Source: Bacillota bacterium
GTDB taxonomy: Bacteria > Bacillota > Clostridia > Oscillospirales > Ruminococcaceae
NCBI GenBank assembly: GCA_023396215.1
Contig: JAEWWW010000071.1
Coordinates: forward strand, 1-38,399
Direction: 5' to 3'
Length of the DNA: 38,399 nt
In this document: piece after piece, positions 30,504 through 38,357 of the stretch
Position numbering within the stretch: the stretch's first letter is position 1
Layout: every line of letters begins with the position of its first letter
Translations under genes and position numbers: made by a program
The notes under the pieces: model-generated
Seen by the model: the letters and a program-made list of their open reading frames with translations, nothing else
The model's database searches: none
What the model was told of the DNA's origin: nothing

Positions 30504-31158
30504 ACTGGTGGTAATAGAAGGGCTGGATGGCAGCGGCAAAGCCACCCAGACCCGGCTTCTCTGCGAGCATTTGGAGCGGCGGGGGGCCGATTTCCGCAAA
30601 ATCAATTTTCCCGACTATGACCACCCGTCTTCGGCGCTGGTCAAGCTTTATCTGGAGGGGCAGATGGGCGGCCTGGAGGAAATCAACGCCTTTGCGGCCT
30701 CCAGCTTTTTCTCAGTTGACCGCTATGCCAGCTACCGTATGTTTTGGGGGCAGGATTATCAAAACGGCCGCCTGATTGTGGCCGACCGCTACACCACCTC
30801 CAACGCCAGCCACCAAACCTCCAAGCTGCCCCGCAAGCAGTGGGACGCTTATCTGGATTGGCTGGAGGATTTTGAATACAACCGGCTGGGGCTGCCCCGG
30901 CCCGACTGCGTCATCCTGCTGGACATGCACCCCCAGACCTCCCGGACGCTGTTGCTGGAGCGTTATCACGGCGACGCCAGTAAGCGGGATATTCACGAAG
31001 CCGACTACGACTACCTGCTGGCCTGCCGTGAGAGCGCCCTTTACACCGCCGCCCGCATGGGCTGGCAGGTGATACGCTGCTGCGACGGCAGCAACCCTTT
31101 CCCCATACAGCAGATTGCGGCGCAGGTGGCGTCTGCGGTGGACAAAATATTAGAATGA
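30496..31158 (+). CDS. tmk: Thymidylate kinase
   Basis: Phosphorylates dTMP to dTDP. The 220-residue protein has the P-loop GLDGSGKAT (9-17; the family usually has KT or KST), INFPDYD, the DRY motif in VADRYTTSNASHQ and the lid region ERYHGDASKRDIHEAD, where the adenine/lid arginines lie. ATG 30496 overlaps the end of thyX and uses GGAG at 30484-30487. The product follows directly on that of ThyX. Confidence 0.94.
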   Translation: MGKLVVIEGLDGSGKATQTRLLCEHLERRGADFRKINFPDYDHPSSALVKLYLEGQMGGLEEINAFAASSFFSVDRYASYRMFWGQDYQNGRLIVADRYTTSNASHQTSKLPRKQWDAYLDWLEDFEYNRLGLPRPDCVILLDMHPQTSRTLLLERYHGDASKRDIHEADYDYLLACRESALYTAARMGWQVIRCCDGSNPFPIQQIAAQVASAVDKILE

Positions 31159-31171
31159 GGCGAATTTTTTA

Positions 31172-32083
31172 ATGATAGACACAAAACCAATACAGCTCAG
31201 CGACAAGCAGTGGATGGACCCTTTGCTGGCGTCCGCCAATATGCGGGCCTGCCACCAGAACTTTACCAACATCTTTGTATGGGCAAAAATTTATAACCAG
31301 CGCGTGGGCCGGGTAAACAATTACCTTGTGGTCAAAAATGCCTTCGGCACCCAAAAGGAGAGCTACTTCTTCCCCGCGGGCAGCGGCGATATAAAACCGG
31401 TGCTGCAGGCGATGATGCAGGACGCCGCTGAAAGCGGCCACCCCTTCACCCTGCTGGGCATCTCGCCCGAAAACCGGGCGGTGCTGGATACCCTCTTCCC
31501 CGGCGAATTTGAATACACCGAATGGCGGGATAGCTTCGACTATCTTTACACAGTGGAAAAGCTGGTGACCCTTTCGGGCAAAAAGCTGCACGGAAAACGC
31601 AACCACATTGCCCGCTTTAAAGACAACAACCCGGACTGGAGCTTTGAGCCCATCACCGCTGAAAACCTGCCCGAATGCTGGAAGATGAATCAGGAATGGT
31701 GCATCCTCAACGGCTGTGCCGACGACGCGGGCCTGACCGCCGAAGCCAACGCGGTGCGCCTTTGCTTTGAGCACTACTCTGCACTGGGGCTGGAGGGCGG
31801 ACTCCTGCGGGCCGGTGGGCGGGTTATCGCCTACACCATGGGTGAGCCGCTCAACTCCGATACCTACAACACCCACATCGAAAAGGCCTTCAGCGACATT
31901 CAGGGGGCCTACCCCATGATTAACCGCGAATTTGCCGCCTATATCCAGCAGCGGCACCCCCACATCCTCTACATCAACCGTGAAGAGGATATGGGCAACG
32001 AAGGGCTGCGCAAAGCCAAACTTTCTTACCAGCCCGACCGCATGGAAGAAAAGTACCGTGCATATCATAAAAGCACGCTTTAA
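31172..32083 (+). CDS. DUF2156 protein (phosphatidylglycerol lysyltransferase C-terminal-like)
   Basis: A 303-residue soluble protein matching the DUF2156 pattern: an N-terminal GNAT-like half (ACHQNFTNIFVWAKIYNQRV, FFPAGSGDIKPVLQAM) and a second half with KKLHGKRNHIARFKDNNPDW and a closing NREEDMGNEGLRKAKLSYQP. In MprF such domains transfer Lys from tRNA to lipid; stand-alone forms without membrane segments are uncharacterised, so tRNA-dependent aminoacyl transfer is possible but inferred. It lies 13 bases after tmk. Confidence 0.85.
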   Translation: MIDTKPIQLSDKQWMDPLLASANMRACHQNFTNIFVWAKIYNQRVGRVNNYLVVKNAFGTQKESYFFPAGSGDIKPVLQAMMQDAAESGHPFTLLGISPENRAVLDTLFPGEFEYTEWRDSFDYLYTVEKLVTLSGKKLHGKRNHIARFKDNNPDWSFEPITAENLPECWKMNQEWCILNGCADDAGLTAEANAVRLCFEHYSALGLEGGLLRAGGRVIAYTMGEPLNSDTYNTHIEKAFSDIQGAYPMINREFAAYIQQRHPHILYINREEDMGNEGLRKAKLSYQPDRMEEKYRAYHKSTL

Positions 32084-32133
32084 CGATACCAGGACCTGAA
32101 ACGCATACCGGCCGAAACGGGGGAGGAGCAGCC

Positions 32134-33012
32134 ATGACCGAAACCAGACTGGCATTCGAGGGCGAAACCGAGCGGCAAAAAGAGCTGTGGAGGCTCTGCT
32201 TCGGCGACGAGCAGAGCTACATCGACCACTACTACGGCAGCCTCTACCAGCCGCAGCAGACGGCGCTGCTGCTGGAGGACGGTGTCATCGCCTCGATGCT
32301 CACCATGCTGCCGGTTTCGCTGGCCCTGCCCGAGGGCGGCAGCCTTGAGGCCGCCATGATTTATGCGGTGGCCACCCACCCCGACCATCAGGGGCACGGC
32401 TACGGCAGCAGGCTGATGCAGTTTGCACACACCCACCTCGCCGGGCAGGGCAAGGCCCTGTCGGTGCTGGTGCCCGCCTCCCGGAGTCTCTTTGACTTTT
32501 ACGGCAACCGGGGGTATTTCCCCGCTTTTAGCCTGCGCGAGGCCTCGCTCACCCATGGCGAGGCGGTGGCGGGGCCGGCCGCCCCGGCCGATATCGCGCC
32601 CATCCCGTCCGAGGAATATAGACGCCGTCGGCAGAGCTTGTTGGCCCACCGTCTGCACATCGAATACGACCAGCGGGGCTTTGCCTACCAGAAAAGCTTG
32701 TGCGAGGCTGCCGGGGCCGACCTCTACGCCATCGATATGGCACAGGCTGAGGGTTGTGCCGTGGTGGAGCGGCTCTCGCCCCAAAGGCTGCTGATCAAAG
32801 AACTGCTGCTGCCGCCCAATCTTGTGGCAAAGGGCATGGCCGCGCTGGCAAAGCAGTTGCCTGCCCAGCAATATATCCTGCGCACCCCCGGGTGGCTGGG
32901 GCAGCAGCTGGGCGGCAGCGTGCGCCCCTTTGCCATGGCCCGCTGGTATGACAAAAGCCACGACGGCCTGTTTGAAGGCCCCAACGGCTACCTTGCGCTG
33001 GCCTACGACTAA
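32134..33012 (+). CDS. GNAT N-acetyltransferase (Eis-like two-part)
   Basis: A 292-residue protein. The first half is a GNAT with the acetyl-CoA loop VATHPDHQGHGYGSRLM (residues about 75-90) and FYGNRGYFPAF; the second half has a divergent extra domain, as in Eis-like acetyltransferases (GNAT plus SCP2-like part). The substrate is unknown. It lies 50 bases after the DUF2156 gene in the same direction, RBS GGGGGAGGAG. DUF2156 and GNAT folds are related, so the pair may share origin or work on the same type of acceptor. Confidence 0.85.
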   Translation: MTETRLAFEGETERQKELWRLCFGDEQSYIDHYYGSLYQPQQTALLLEDGVIASMLTMLPVSLALPEGGSLEAAMIYAVATHPDHQGHGYGSRLMQFAHTHLAGQGKALSVLVPASRSLFDFYGNRGYFPAFSLREASLTHGEAVAGPAAPADIAPIPSEEYRRRRQSLLAHRLHIEYDQRGFAYQKSLCEAAGADLYAIDMAQAEGCAVVERLSPQRLLIKELLLPPNLVAKGMAALAKQLPAQQYILRTPGWLGQQLGGSVRPFAMARWYDKSHDGLFEGPNGYLALAYD

Positions 33013-33102
33013 AGCAGTTTTTAGGCCCGCGAGCCTTTAGAAGCGCCGCGGAAAGCGCTTTGTATAAAGCACCCACACTGAGCAGCGAAGGGAGGAATCC
33101 TC

Positions 33103-33642
33103 ATGATTTATGTATTTTTTGCCCCCGGATTTGAAGAGATTGAGGCCATCACCCCGGTCGACCTTTTGCGCCGCGCCGGTCTTGCGGTGACCACCGTAGG
33201 TGTGGGCGGCCGTCAGGTCACCGGCGCCCATGGCATCACCCTGACCTGCGACATTGCCGAAGCCGACGCGCAGCCCGACGATTTGCAGATGCTGGTGCTG
33301 CCCGGCGGCATGCCCGGTACCACCAATCTGGCCGCATCGCCGGTGGTGCAGCGGTTTATCGACCACGCGGCCGAGCAGGGCAGCTGGCTGGCGGCCATCT
33401 GCGCCGCGCCTTCTGTTCTGGGCGGCAGGGGCCTGCTACGGGGCCGCAGGGCAACCTGCTTCCCCGGCTTTGAGGAGCAGCTCATCGGCGCTACCTGCAC
33501 CGGCAGCATATTGGAAAAAGACGGCAACATCATCACCGCGCGGGGGGCCGGGGTGGCGGTGGATTTCGCATTGGCGCTGGTTGAGGCTTTGACCGACGCC
33601 CAAAAGGCGAAGCAGTTGGCAGCTACCCTGCAGTGCTCATGA
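33103..33642 (+). CDS. DJ-1/PfpI family protein (YajL/ThiJ-like)
   Basis: A 179-residue DJ-1 superfamily protein. The N-terminal FAPGFEEIEAITPVDLLRRAG carries the conserved Glu14, and the nucleophile elbow AICAAPSVLGG has Cys100, both as in DJ-1/YajL. Roles proposed in the family are glyoxalase/deglycase or chaperone activity. ATG 33103 follows GGGAGGA by about 8 bases. The end overlaps fthC by 4 bases (ATGA), a coupling found often in Clostridia. Confidence 0.92.
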   Translation: MIYVFFAPGFEEIEAITPVDLLRRAGLAVTTVGVGGRQVTGAHGITLTCDIAEADAQPDDLQMLVLPGGMPGTTNLAASPVVQRFIDHAAEQGSWLAAICAAPSVLGGRGLLRGRRATCFPGFEEQLIGATCTGSILEKDGNIITARGAGVAVDFALALVEALTDAQKAKQLAATLQCS

Positions 33643-34259
33643 GGGACATTCGTGAGATAAAGCGCAGGCTGCGCGAGGAAGCAAAGCAGTGGCGCGCGGC
33701 CCTGCCCGCCGACGAAAAGCAGCGGATGGACGCCGAGATTGCCCGCCGCCTCACCCAGAGCCGCCAGTACGGCGAAGCCCGGACGGTGCTGATTTATGTT
33801 TCTACCCCCATCGAGGTGGAAACCCACCCCATCATCGAGGCCGCGTGGGCCGAGGGCAAGCGGGTGGCGGTACCCTACTGCGTCGACGGCACCCGGGAGA
33901 TGCGCTTTTACCAGATAACTTCCTTTGACCAACTGGCCCCCCGCACCTTCGGCGTGTGGGAGCCTGTCCCCGAAAAATGCGCCCTGCTGGAGGACTTTGC
34001 AGACAGCATCTGCATTGTGCCCGCGTTGGTCTATGACCTTGCAGGTTATCGGCTGGGGTATGGCGCGGGGTATTACGACCGCTTTTTATCCCGCTATCCG
34101 GGGTTTAAGGCGGGGGTTGTTTACAGCGGATGCATCAAAAGCCGCCTGACCCACGGGCGGTACGACCTGCCGGTCGACCTGCTGGTGACCGAAGAAAAGC
34201 TGATTTACCCTAAGCGCCGCCAGCGGCACAGGCCCTGGCAGGGCGCTGAAAAACGGTAA
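33639..34259 (+). CDS. fthC: 5-formyltetrahydrofolate cyclo-ligase
   Basis: Converts 5-formyl-THF with ATP to 5,10-methenyl-THF, returning a storage folate to the one-carbon pool. The 206-residue protein has the Lys/Arg-rich start KRRLREEAKQWRAAL, an ATP-binding YVSTPIEVETHPII region and the signature GYRLGYGAGYYDRFL. ATG 33639 overlaps the stop of the DJ-1 gene; GTG 33633 is an alternative. With thyX and tmk upstream in the same direction it completes a folate/thymidylate set. It is followed by R4b and two hairpins. Confidence 0.93.
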   Translation: MRDIREIKRRLREEAKQWRAALPADEKQRMDAEIARRLTQSRQYGEARTVLIYVSTPIEVETHPIIEAAWAEGKRVAVPYCVDGTREMRFYQITSFDQLAPRTFGVWEPVPEKCALLEDFADSICIVPALVYDLAGYRLGYGAGYYDRFLSRYPGFKAGVVYSGCIKSRLTHGRYDLPVDLLVTEEKLIYPKRRQRHRPWQGAEKR

Positions 34260-34262
34260 GAT

Positions 34263-34325
34263 AGGCCCGGCTCAAAAAGTAAGCTTACAAAACATATCGC
34301 ACAGGCGGACATGCGCCGCCTGTCG
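34263..34325. repeat. R4 repeat, copy b, after fthC
   Basis: AAAAAGTAAGCTTACAAAAC, a short AT spacer and CGCACAGGCGGACATGCGCC, the same order as copy a at 14235-14293. Here ACAGGCGG can pair with CCGCCTGT to give a hairpin. It follows the gene stop directly, as in the other copy. Confidence 0.6.
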
Positions 34326-34342
34326 GGGCAAGCCGCACGCCA

Positions 34343-34375
34343 GAGGCCCTCGGTCATTTCATGGCCGGGGGCCTC
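34343..34375 (+). terminator. Hairpin after the fthC gene
   Basis: GAGGCCC (34343-34349) and GGGCCTC (34369-34375) with an inner CGGTCAT...ATGGCCG stem. A T run is missing, so it may be an RNA-protecting structure or a factor-dependent stop. A small AAAGCC-TTTC-GGCTTT hairpin (34397-34412) follows. Confidence 0.45.
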
Positions 34376-34496
34376 ATATCGCTTCACTTCTCATAAAGCC
34401 TTTCGGCTTTGTGGGAGCCCTGTAACCTCTAAAGCTGCCCGCAGGGGAGGGGGCGGTTTTGCCTCGCGGAGGGTGTGAATTCTTTAATGCCCTTAG

Positions 34497-34540
34497 AACC
34501 GCCAAAAACGCCCCGTTTTATCGGGGCGTTTTTGGCGGTT
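34497..34540. terminator. Bidirectional terminator, perfect 19-bp stem
   Basis: AACCGCCAAAAACGCCCCG (34497-34515), loop TTTTAT, exact complement at 34522-34540. T runs within both arms suit both the fthC operon (plus) and the converging Gly/Cys gene (minus). Confidence 0.85.
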
Positions 34541-34600
34541 GATTATGCGCTTATCCTCTGTTGTTACAGATAGGGCAAAACCACCCTTGGGGATTTCTTT

Positions 34601-34804
34601 TTACCAGCCCCAACCGCAGCAGCAGAAGAGAATCAGGATAATAAGTATAATAATCCAGCAGCAATTTCCGCCAAATCCACCCCGGCCATACCCGCCGCCG
34701 CAGCCACCGCCACAGCCGCCCCAGTTGTCATTACAACCGCAGAAATCTTTGGAGTAGCATCCGCTGTTATCGCCACAGCAATTATTACTAAATCCTCTAT
34801 TCAC
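34601..34804 (-). CDS. Gly/Cys-rich small membrane protein, possible spore protein
   Basis: A 67-residue protein: N-terminal Asn/Cys-rich part (NRGFSNNCCGDNSGCYSKD), a Gly-rich middle (GGCGGGCGGGYGRGGFGG) and a hydrophobic C-terminal segment (WIIILIILILF) flanked by Cys, ending CCCGWGW. In total about a fifth of residues are Cys. The layout recalls the Gly-rich YjcZ-type small proteins of spore formers, but I cannot assign a family. The start is GTG 34804 behind GAGGTGAAA. The promoter looks like a SigK type, so a role in the spore coat, cross-linked through cysteines, is possible by inference. Confidence 0.7.
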   Translation of the reverse strand: MNRGFSNNCCGDNSGCYSKDFCGCNDNWGGCGGGCGGGYGRGGFGGNCCWIIILIILILFCCCGWGW

Positions 34805-34834
34805 GCCGTTTCACCTCGCATTCCATATTTGCTA

Positions 34835-34863
34835 TATACTATGAAAACAGCAGAAAGCAGGTT
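34835..34863 (-). promoter_or_regulatory. SigK-like promoter of the Gly/Cys-rich gene
   Basis: On the minus strand CATAGTATA (34843-34835) matches the -10 consensus CATANNNTA of mother-cell factor SigK, with AAC as -35 (34863-34861) 17 bases upstream. A sigma-A -10 (TATATA) overlapping it cannot be excluded; there is no good TTGACA. Confidence 0.4.
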
Positions 34864-35127
34864 ACAAGCAGGTGGCCGGCAATTTTGCATATCTGTAAAT
34901 AAAGGGGAGCGGTTTTTGCATCAAAGGCTTTTTCACGCCCTGTTGCGCCCCTATGGGGCGGGTTTTGCCCGCTGCCTCCCGTAACGCTATACAGGCGTTT
35001 TGAGGGCGCTGCCGGGCTTGCAGACCCCTTATTTTGCCGTCCGGCTTATTCCCCCCGCCGGCTGGGCATGCTGTTATCGGCAGGGTGCTCTGCCTGCCTG
35101 TTACAGCCACGCAAAGGCAAAAAAGGA
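34864..35127. other. Gene-free region upstream of mltG
   Basis: No gene seen on either strand. It holds short GC hairpins, for example CGCCCC-TATG-GGGCG near 34947-34962, and nothing that I can name. Confidence 0.4.
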
Positions 35128-35156
35128 TTGCGCGAAAATGTAATATCATGTAGAAT
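35128..35156 (+). promoter_or_regulatory. Promoter of mltG
   Basis: TTGCGC (35128-35133), 17 bases and TAGAAT (35151-35156), about 45 bases before the ATG. Confidence 0.6.
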
Positions 35157-35198
35157 AGTAGAAGCGGGCGGTGACAGACGTCTGCGAGGAGGTCTGTA

Positions 35199-36593
35199 AT
35201 GAGCGACAGAAGCAATGATAACTTTGATGAGCTTATCAACCAGATAAAGGACAACCGGTTTGAAGACAGCAGCCTGGATGTGTTCTCGGAACAGCTGCGG
35301 ACCAACCATGTGCGCCAGACAGCCGCGGTGGCCGGTCGCCCTGATTTTGTGGTGAATATTAAAGAGAATGACTTCGACAGCCTGCCCGACCAGCTTCCGG
35401 CACGGCCGGGCCGTCGTGAGCCGTCGTCGGCACAGCCCCCCCGCCGCAGGCGGGAAAGCGGCGGTGGCGGCAAGCCTCCCCGTGAGCCGGGCCGCAAGCG
35501 CCCCGCGGGCGGCTGGAGCGGTTCGGCCTGGTTCAGGGCCTTTGTCATCGCGGGCATCATCGTGGCCTTTTCGGTCTTTTTGGCCCTCTATGTGCTGGAG
35601 AGCGCCAACGACCTGCTCGGCCTGAACCAAAAGGATGAGATGATAGAGCTTGAGGTGACCGAAAATATGTCGGTCAACCAGATTATCAAGCTGCTGGAAA
35701 CCAAGGGCGTGGTGGAAAAGCCGCTGACCTTCCATCTTTACGCGGGCTTTAAAAAGGCGCTGGATAAGCTGAAACCCGGCTCCTATGTGCTTAACTCCAA
35801 CATGAGCTATGACGAAATCCTCGTGCTGCTCAAAGCGGGCGACACCACCATACAGACGGCGACCGTCACCTTCTACGAGGGCATGACCATCTGGGAGATT
35901 GCCAAGCGGCTGGAGGAGAATAAGGTTTGCACCGCGCAGGATTTTGTAGATACCCTCAACACCGCTGATTTTTCAAGCTACGAGTTCATCGGTATGATAC
36001 CCGAAGCCGAGTTGCGTTACCAGCAGCTGGAGGGCTATCTCTTCCCCGATACCTACGAGTTTTATGTCAACGACAACCCCGAGCGGGTGGCCAAGAAGTT
36101 CCTCAACAACTTCCAAAACCGGATTACCGACGAGATGCTGGCCCGCATGAACGACCTGAACCTCAGCCTCTACGAGGCCATCACCTTTGCGTCGGTGGTG
36201 CAGGGCGAGGCTGGGCCTTTCGATGAGATGAAGCGGGTGTCCTCGGTCTTCTGGAACCGCTTCAACAGCGACGGCACCTACCCCCGCATGGAATCCGACG
36301 TAACCCGCGACTACGTGAACTACTTCATCAAGCCTTACCTGAACATCACCAACCAAGAGATGTATGACGCCTACAACACCTATGTGTGCGAGGGCCTGCC
36401 GGTGGCCCCGGTCAACAACCCGGGCATCGACGCCATCCGTGCCACCATCTACCCCGACGATACCCCCTATTTCTTCTTTGTAACCGATATCAACGGTAAG
36501 TTCTACTACTCGGTTACCCTTCAGGAGCACACCAAACGGGTGGCCGAAGCCCGCAAGGTGGGCAAAACCCACGGCATCGCTGTGCCGGACTAG
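35199..36593 (+). CDS. mltG: Endolytic peptidoglycan transglycosylase MltG (YceG-like)
   Basis: Cleaves growing glycan strands at the membrane and so sets their length. The 464-residue protein has a disordered cytoplasmic part (1-108, with a Pro/Arg/Gly-rich stretch about 66-106), one membrane segment (about 111-133), a LysM-like region with VTENMSVNQIIKLLETKGVV, and the YceG catalytic domain with LEGYLFPDTYEF and the active-site Glu337 in ASVVQGEAG, followed by NNPGIDAIRATIYP. The long N-terminal tail is typical of Firmicutes. ATG 35199 follows GAGGAGG by 8 bases. Its stop codon TAG is formed by the first bases of repeat R1b. Confidence 0.93.
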   Translation: MSDRSNDNFDELINQIKDNRFEDSSLDVFSEQLRTNHVRQTAAVAGRPDFVVNIKENDFDSLPDQLPARPGRREPSSAQPPRRRRESGGGGKPPREPGRKRPAGGWSGSAWFRAFVIAGIIVAFSVFLALYVLESANDLLGLNQKDEMIELEVTENMSVNQIIKLLETKGVVEKPLTFHLYAGFKKALDKLKPGSYVLNSNMSYDEILVLLKAGDTTIQTATVTFYEGMTIWEIAKRLEENKVCTAQDFVDTLNTADFSSYEFIGMIPEAELRYQQLEGYLFPDTYEFYVNDNPERVAKKFLNNFQNRITDEMLARMNDLNLSLYEAITFASVVQGEAGPFDEMKRVSSVFWNRFNSDGTYPRMESDVTRDYVNYFIKPYLNITNQEMYDAYNTYVCEGLPVAPVNNPGIDAIRATIYPDDTPYFFFVTDINGKFYYSVTLQEHTKRVAEARKVGKTHGIAVPD

Positions 36594-36755
36594 GGGGCTT
36601 TCTGAAAACTCCAAACTTTTGGCAAATTTTACTGAAAACAGCAGCTGCCACGTTAAAAATGCTCGGAATACATGAAGTATTCCTGTGCTTTTTGCCTTGC
36701 ATCCGCTTGTTTTCAGCGAATTTTCCGGCGGTTTCCATTTTTAGAAACGCCCTAA
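36591..36755. repeat. R1 inverted-repeat element, copy b (165 bp)
   Basis: Same length as copy a (10931-11095) and clearly related over its whole length, with the ends TAGGGGGCTTTCTGAAAAC and TTTTTAGAAACGCCCTAA as inverted repeats. It begins exactly at the stop codon of mltG (TAG 36591-36593) and separates it from the U32 gene. Confidence 0.85.
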
Positions 36756-36846
36756 ACAGCATCATCAATATTCGCCGGGGACGCTGCCAAAGCGTCCCCG
36801 ATTTTCGGGGTGCGCCCCGCAGACCAGCTCTTTCAGGAGGTTATAT

Positions 36847-38073
36847 ATGTCACAAATCATCCGGCCCGAGGTGCTTGCGCCCGCCGGCGATATGGAAAGC
36901 CTTGAGGCTGCCGTACGCTTTGGCGCAGACGCGGTCTATCTGGGCGGCAGGACGATGGGGATGCGCGCAGGCTCCAAAAACTTTGACGCGGAACAGTTGC
37001 ATACAGCGGTGGAGCTGGCCCACCGGCAGGGGGTCAAGGTATATTTCACCTGCAACACCACCCCCCTGAACCACGAGATGGATACCCTGCCCGAATTTTT
37101 GGCGCAGGCAGCCTCCGCCGGGGTGGACGCCTTGATTGTGGCCGATATGGGTGTGCTGTCCGTCGCAAAGCAGGTGGCTCCCGGCATCGACCTGCATATC
37201 TCTACGCAGGCGGGGGTTACCAACTACCTCACCGCCCGCGCTCTCTACGAGATGGGGGCCAAGCGGGTGGTGCTGGCCCGGGAGCTATCCCTTGAGGATA
37301 TCGCCGAAATCAGAGCCCGCACCCCGGCCGAGCTGGAGATAGAGGTCTTTGTACATGGGGCGATGTGCGTTTCCTTTTCGGGGCGGTGCCTGCTTTCCAA
37401 CTATATGGTGGGGCGCGACGCCAACCGGGGCGAATGCGCCCAGCCCTGCCGCTGGGGCTACCACCTGATGGAGGAAAAACGACCGGGGGAGTACTACCCG
37501 GTTTACGAGGATGAAACAGGCACCTACATTATGAACGCCAAAGACCTTTCGATGATAGAGCATGTGGATAAGCTGGCGCAGGCCGGGGTCTACTCGCTGA
37601 AGCTGGAGGGCCGGGGCAAATCGGCCTACTATGTGGCGGTGGTGACCAATGCCTACCGCCACGCTGTCGACCTTTACATGAAAGACCCGCAGCACTACAA
37701 GGCCCCCGAGTGGCTGGTGGAGGAAACCCGCAAAATCAGCCACCGGGAATACAGCACCGGCTTTTTCTTTGGCAGGCCGCAGAACGGGCAGTTTTACGGC
37801 GGCAGCGGCTATGTGCGCCAGTGGGATATCGCCGCCGTGGTGGAGGGCTATGCCGATGGACGGCTGCTCTGCACCCAGCGCAACCGCTTTTTCAAGGGGG
37901 ATGCGCTGGAGGCCCTCATCCCCGGTGAGCGCTGCATCTCACTGACGGCAGACGCGCTTTTCGACGGCGAAGGCAACCCCATCGAGAGCACCCCCCACCC
38001 CATGATGCCCTTTCAGCTGGCCTTTGAACGGCCGTTACCGGTTGGCACCATCCTGCGGATGCCCAAGCCGTAG
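36847..38073 (+). CDS. Peptidase U32 family protein (probable tRNA U34 hydroxylase, TrhP-like)
   Basis: A 408-residue U32 protein. It begins with EVLAPAGDMESLEAAVRFGADAVY, has the family core EVFVHGAMCVSFSGRCLLSNYM (about 168-189) and GECAQPCRW, whose four cysteines probably hold an Fe-S cluster, and MNAKDLSMIEH, LKLEGRGKSAYYV. Relatives once called collagenases are now linked with prephenate-dependent 5-hydroxyuridine formation in tRNA (TrhP). In Bacillus the mltG-like gene yrrL also lies just upstream of U32 genes (yrrN/yrrO), so the order is conserved. ATG 36847 follows AGGAGG by about 7 bases. The stop TAG lies at the start of repeat R2b. Confidence 0.9.
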   Translation: MSQIIRPEVLAPAGDMESLEAAVRFGADAVYLGGRTMGMRAGSKNFDAEQLHTAVELAHRQGVKVYFTCNTTPLNHEMDTLPEFLAQAASAGVDALIVADMGVLSVAKQVAPGIDLHISTQAGVTNYLTARALYEMGAKRVVLARELSLEDIAEIRARTPAELEIEVFVHGAMCVSFSGRCLLSNYMVGRDANRGECAQPCRWGYHLMEEKRPGEYYPVYEDETGTYIMNAKDLSMIEHVDKLAQAGVYSLKLEGRGKSAYYVAVVTNAYRHAVDLYMKDPQHYKAPEWLVEETRKISHREYSTGFFFGRPQNGQFYGGSGYVRQWDIAAVVEGYADGRLLCTQRNRFFKGDALEALIPGERCISLTADALFDGEGNPIESTPHPMMPFQLAFERPLPVGTILRMPKP

Positions 38074-38220
38074 GCTGCAGAAAAAGTCGCGCAAACATAA
38101 AATGTCCATATGGGCATTTTACTTACTTCGTTGGCAGCACTTGCAAATATCGGTCACATACACAAAGTATGCTCCCTCATTTGCTGCGTTTGCCGCCTCG
38201 TCTTGCATGATTTTTTGCCT
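38071..38220. repeat. R2 inverted-repeat element, copy b
   Basis: Begins at the stop codon of the U32 gene (TAGGCTGCAGAAAAAGTC) and ends with ATTTTTTGCC, an inverted repeat of its start. The core is nearly identical to copy a (28510-28645), with some 15 extra bases in the left arm. On the minus strand the core reads DEAANAANEGAY then YVTDICKC, as in copy a. Confidence 0.8.
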
Positions 38221-38357
38221 TCTACTAATGTGCCGTACCCCCCACAGACAGCAGGGGAGCGGTATATTTACCCGCCCGCAGCGGATGTACAAAGCTTCGG
38301 TGTGGCCTCAAACAGAAATACAGTGCCTGCGTGAAGAGGTAATATGGTTCCATTACA

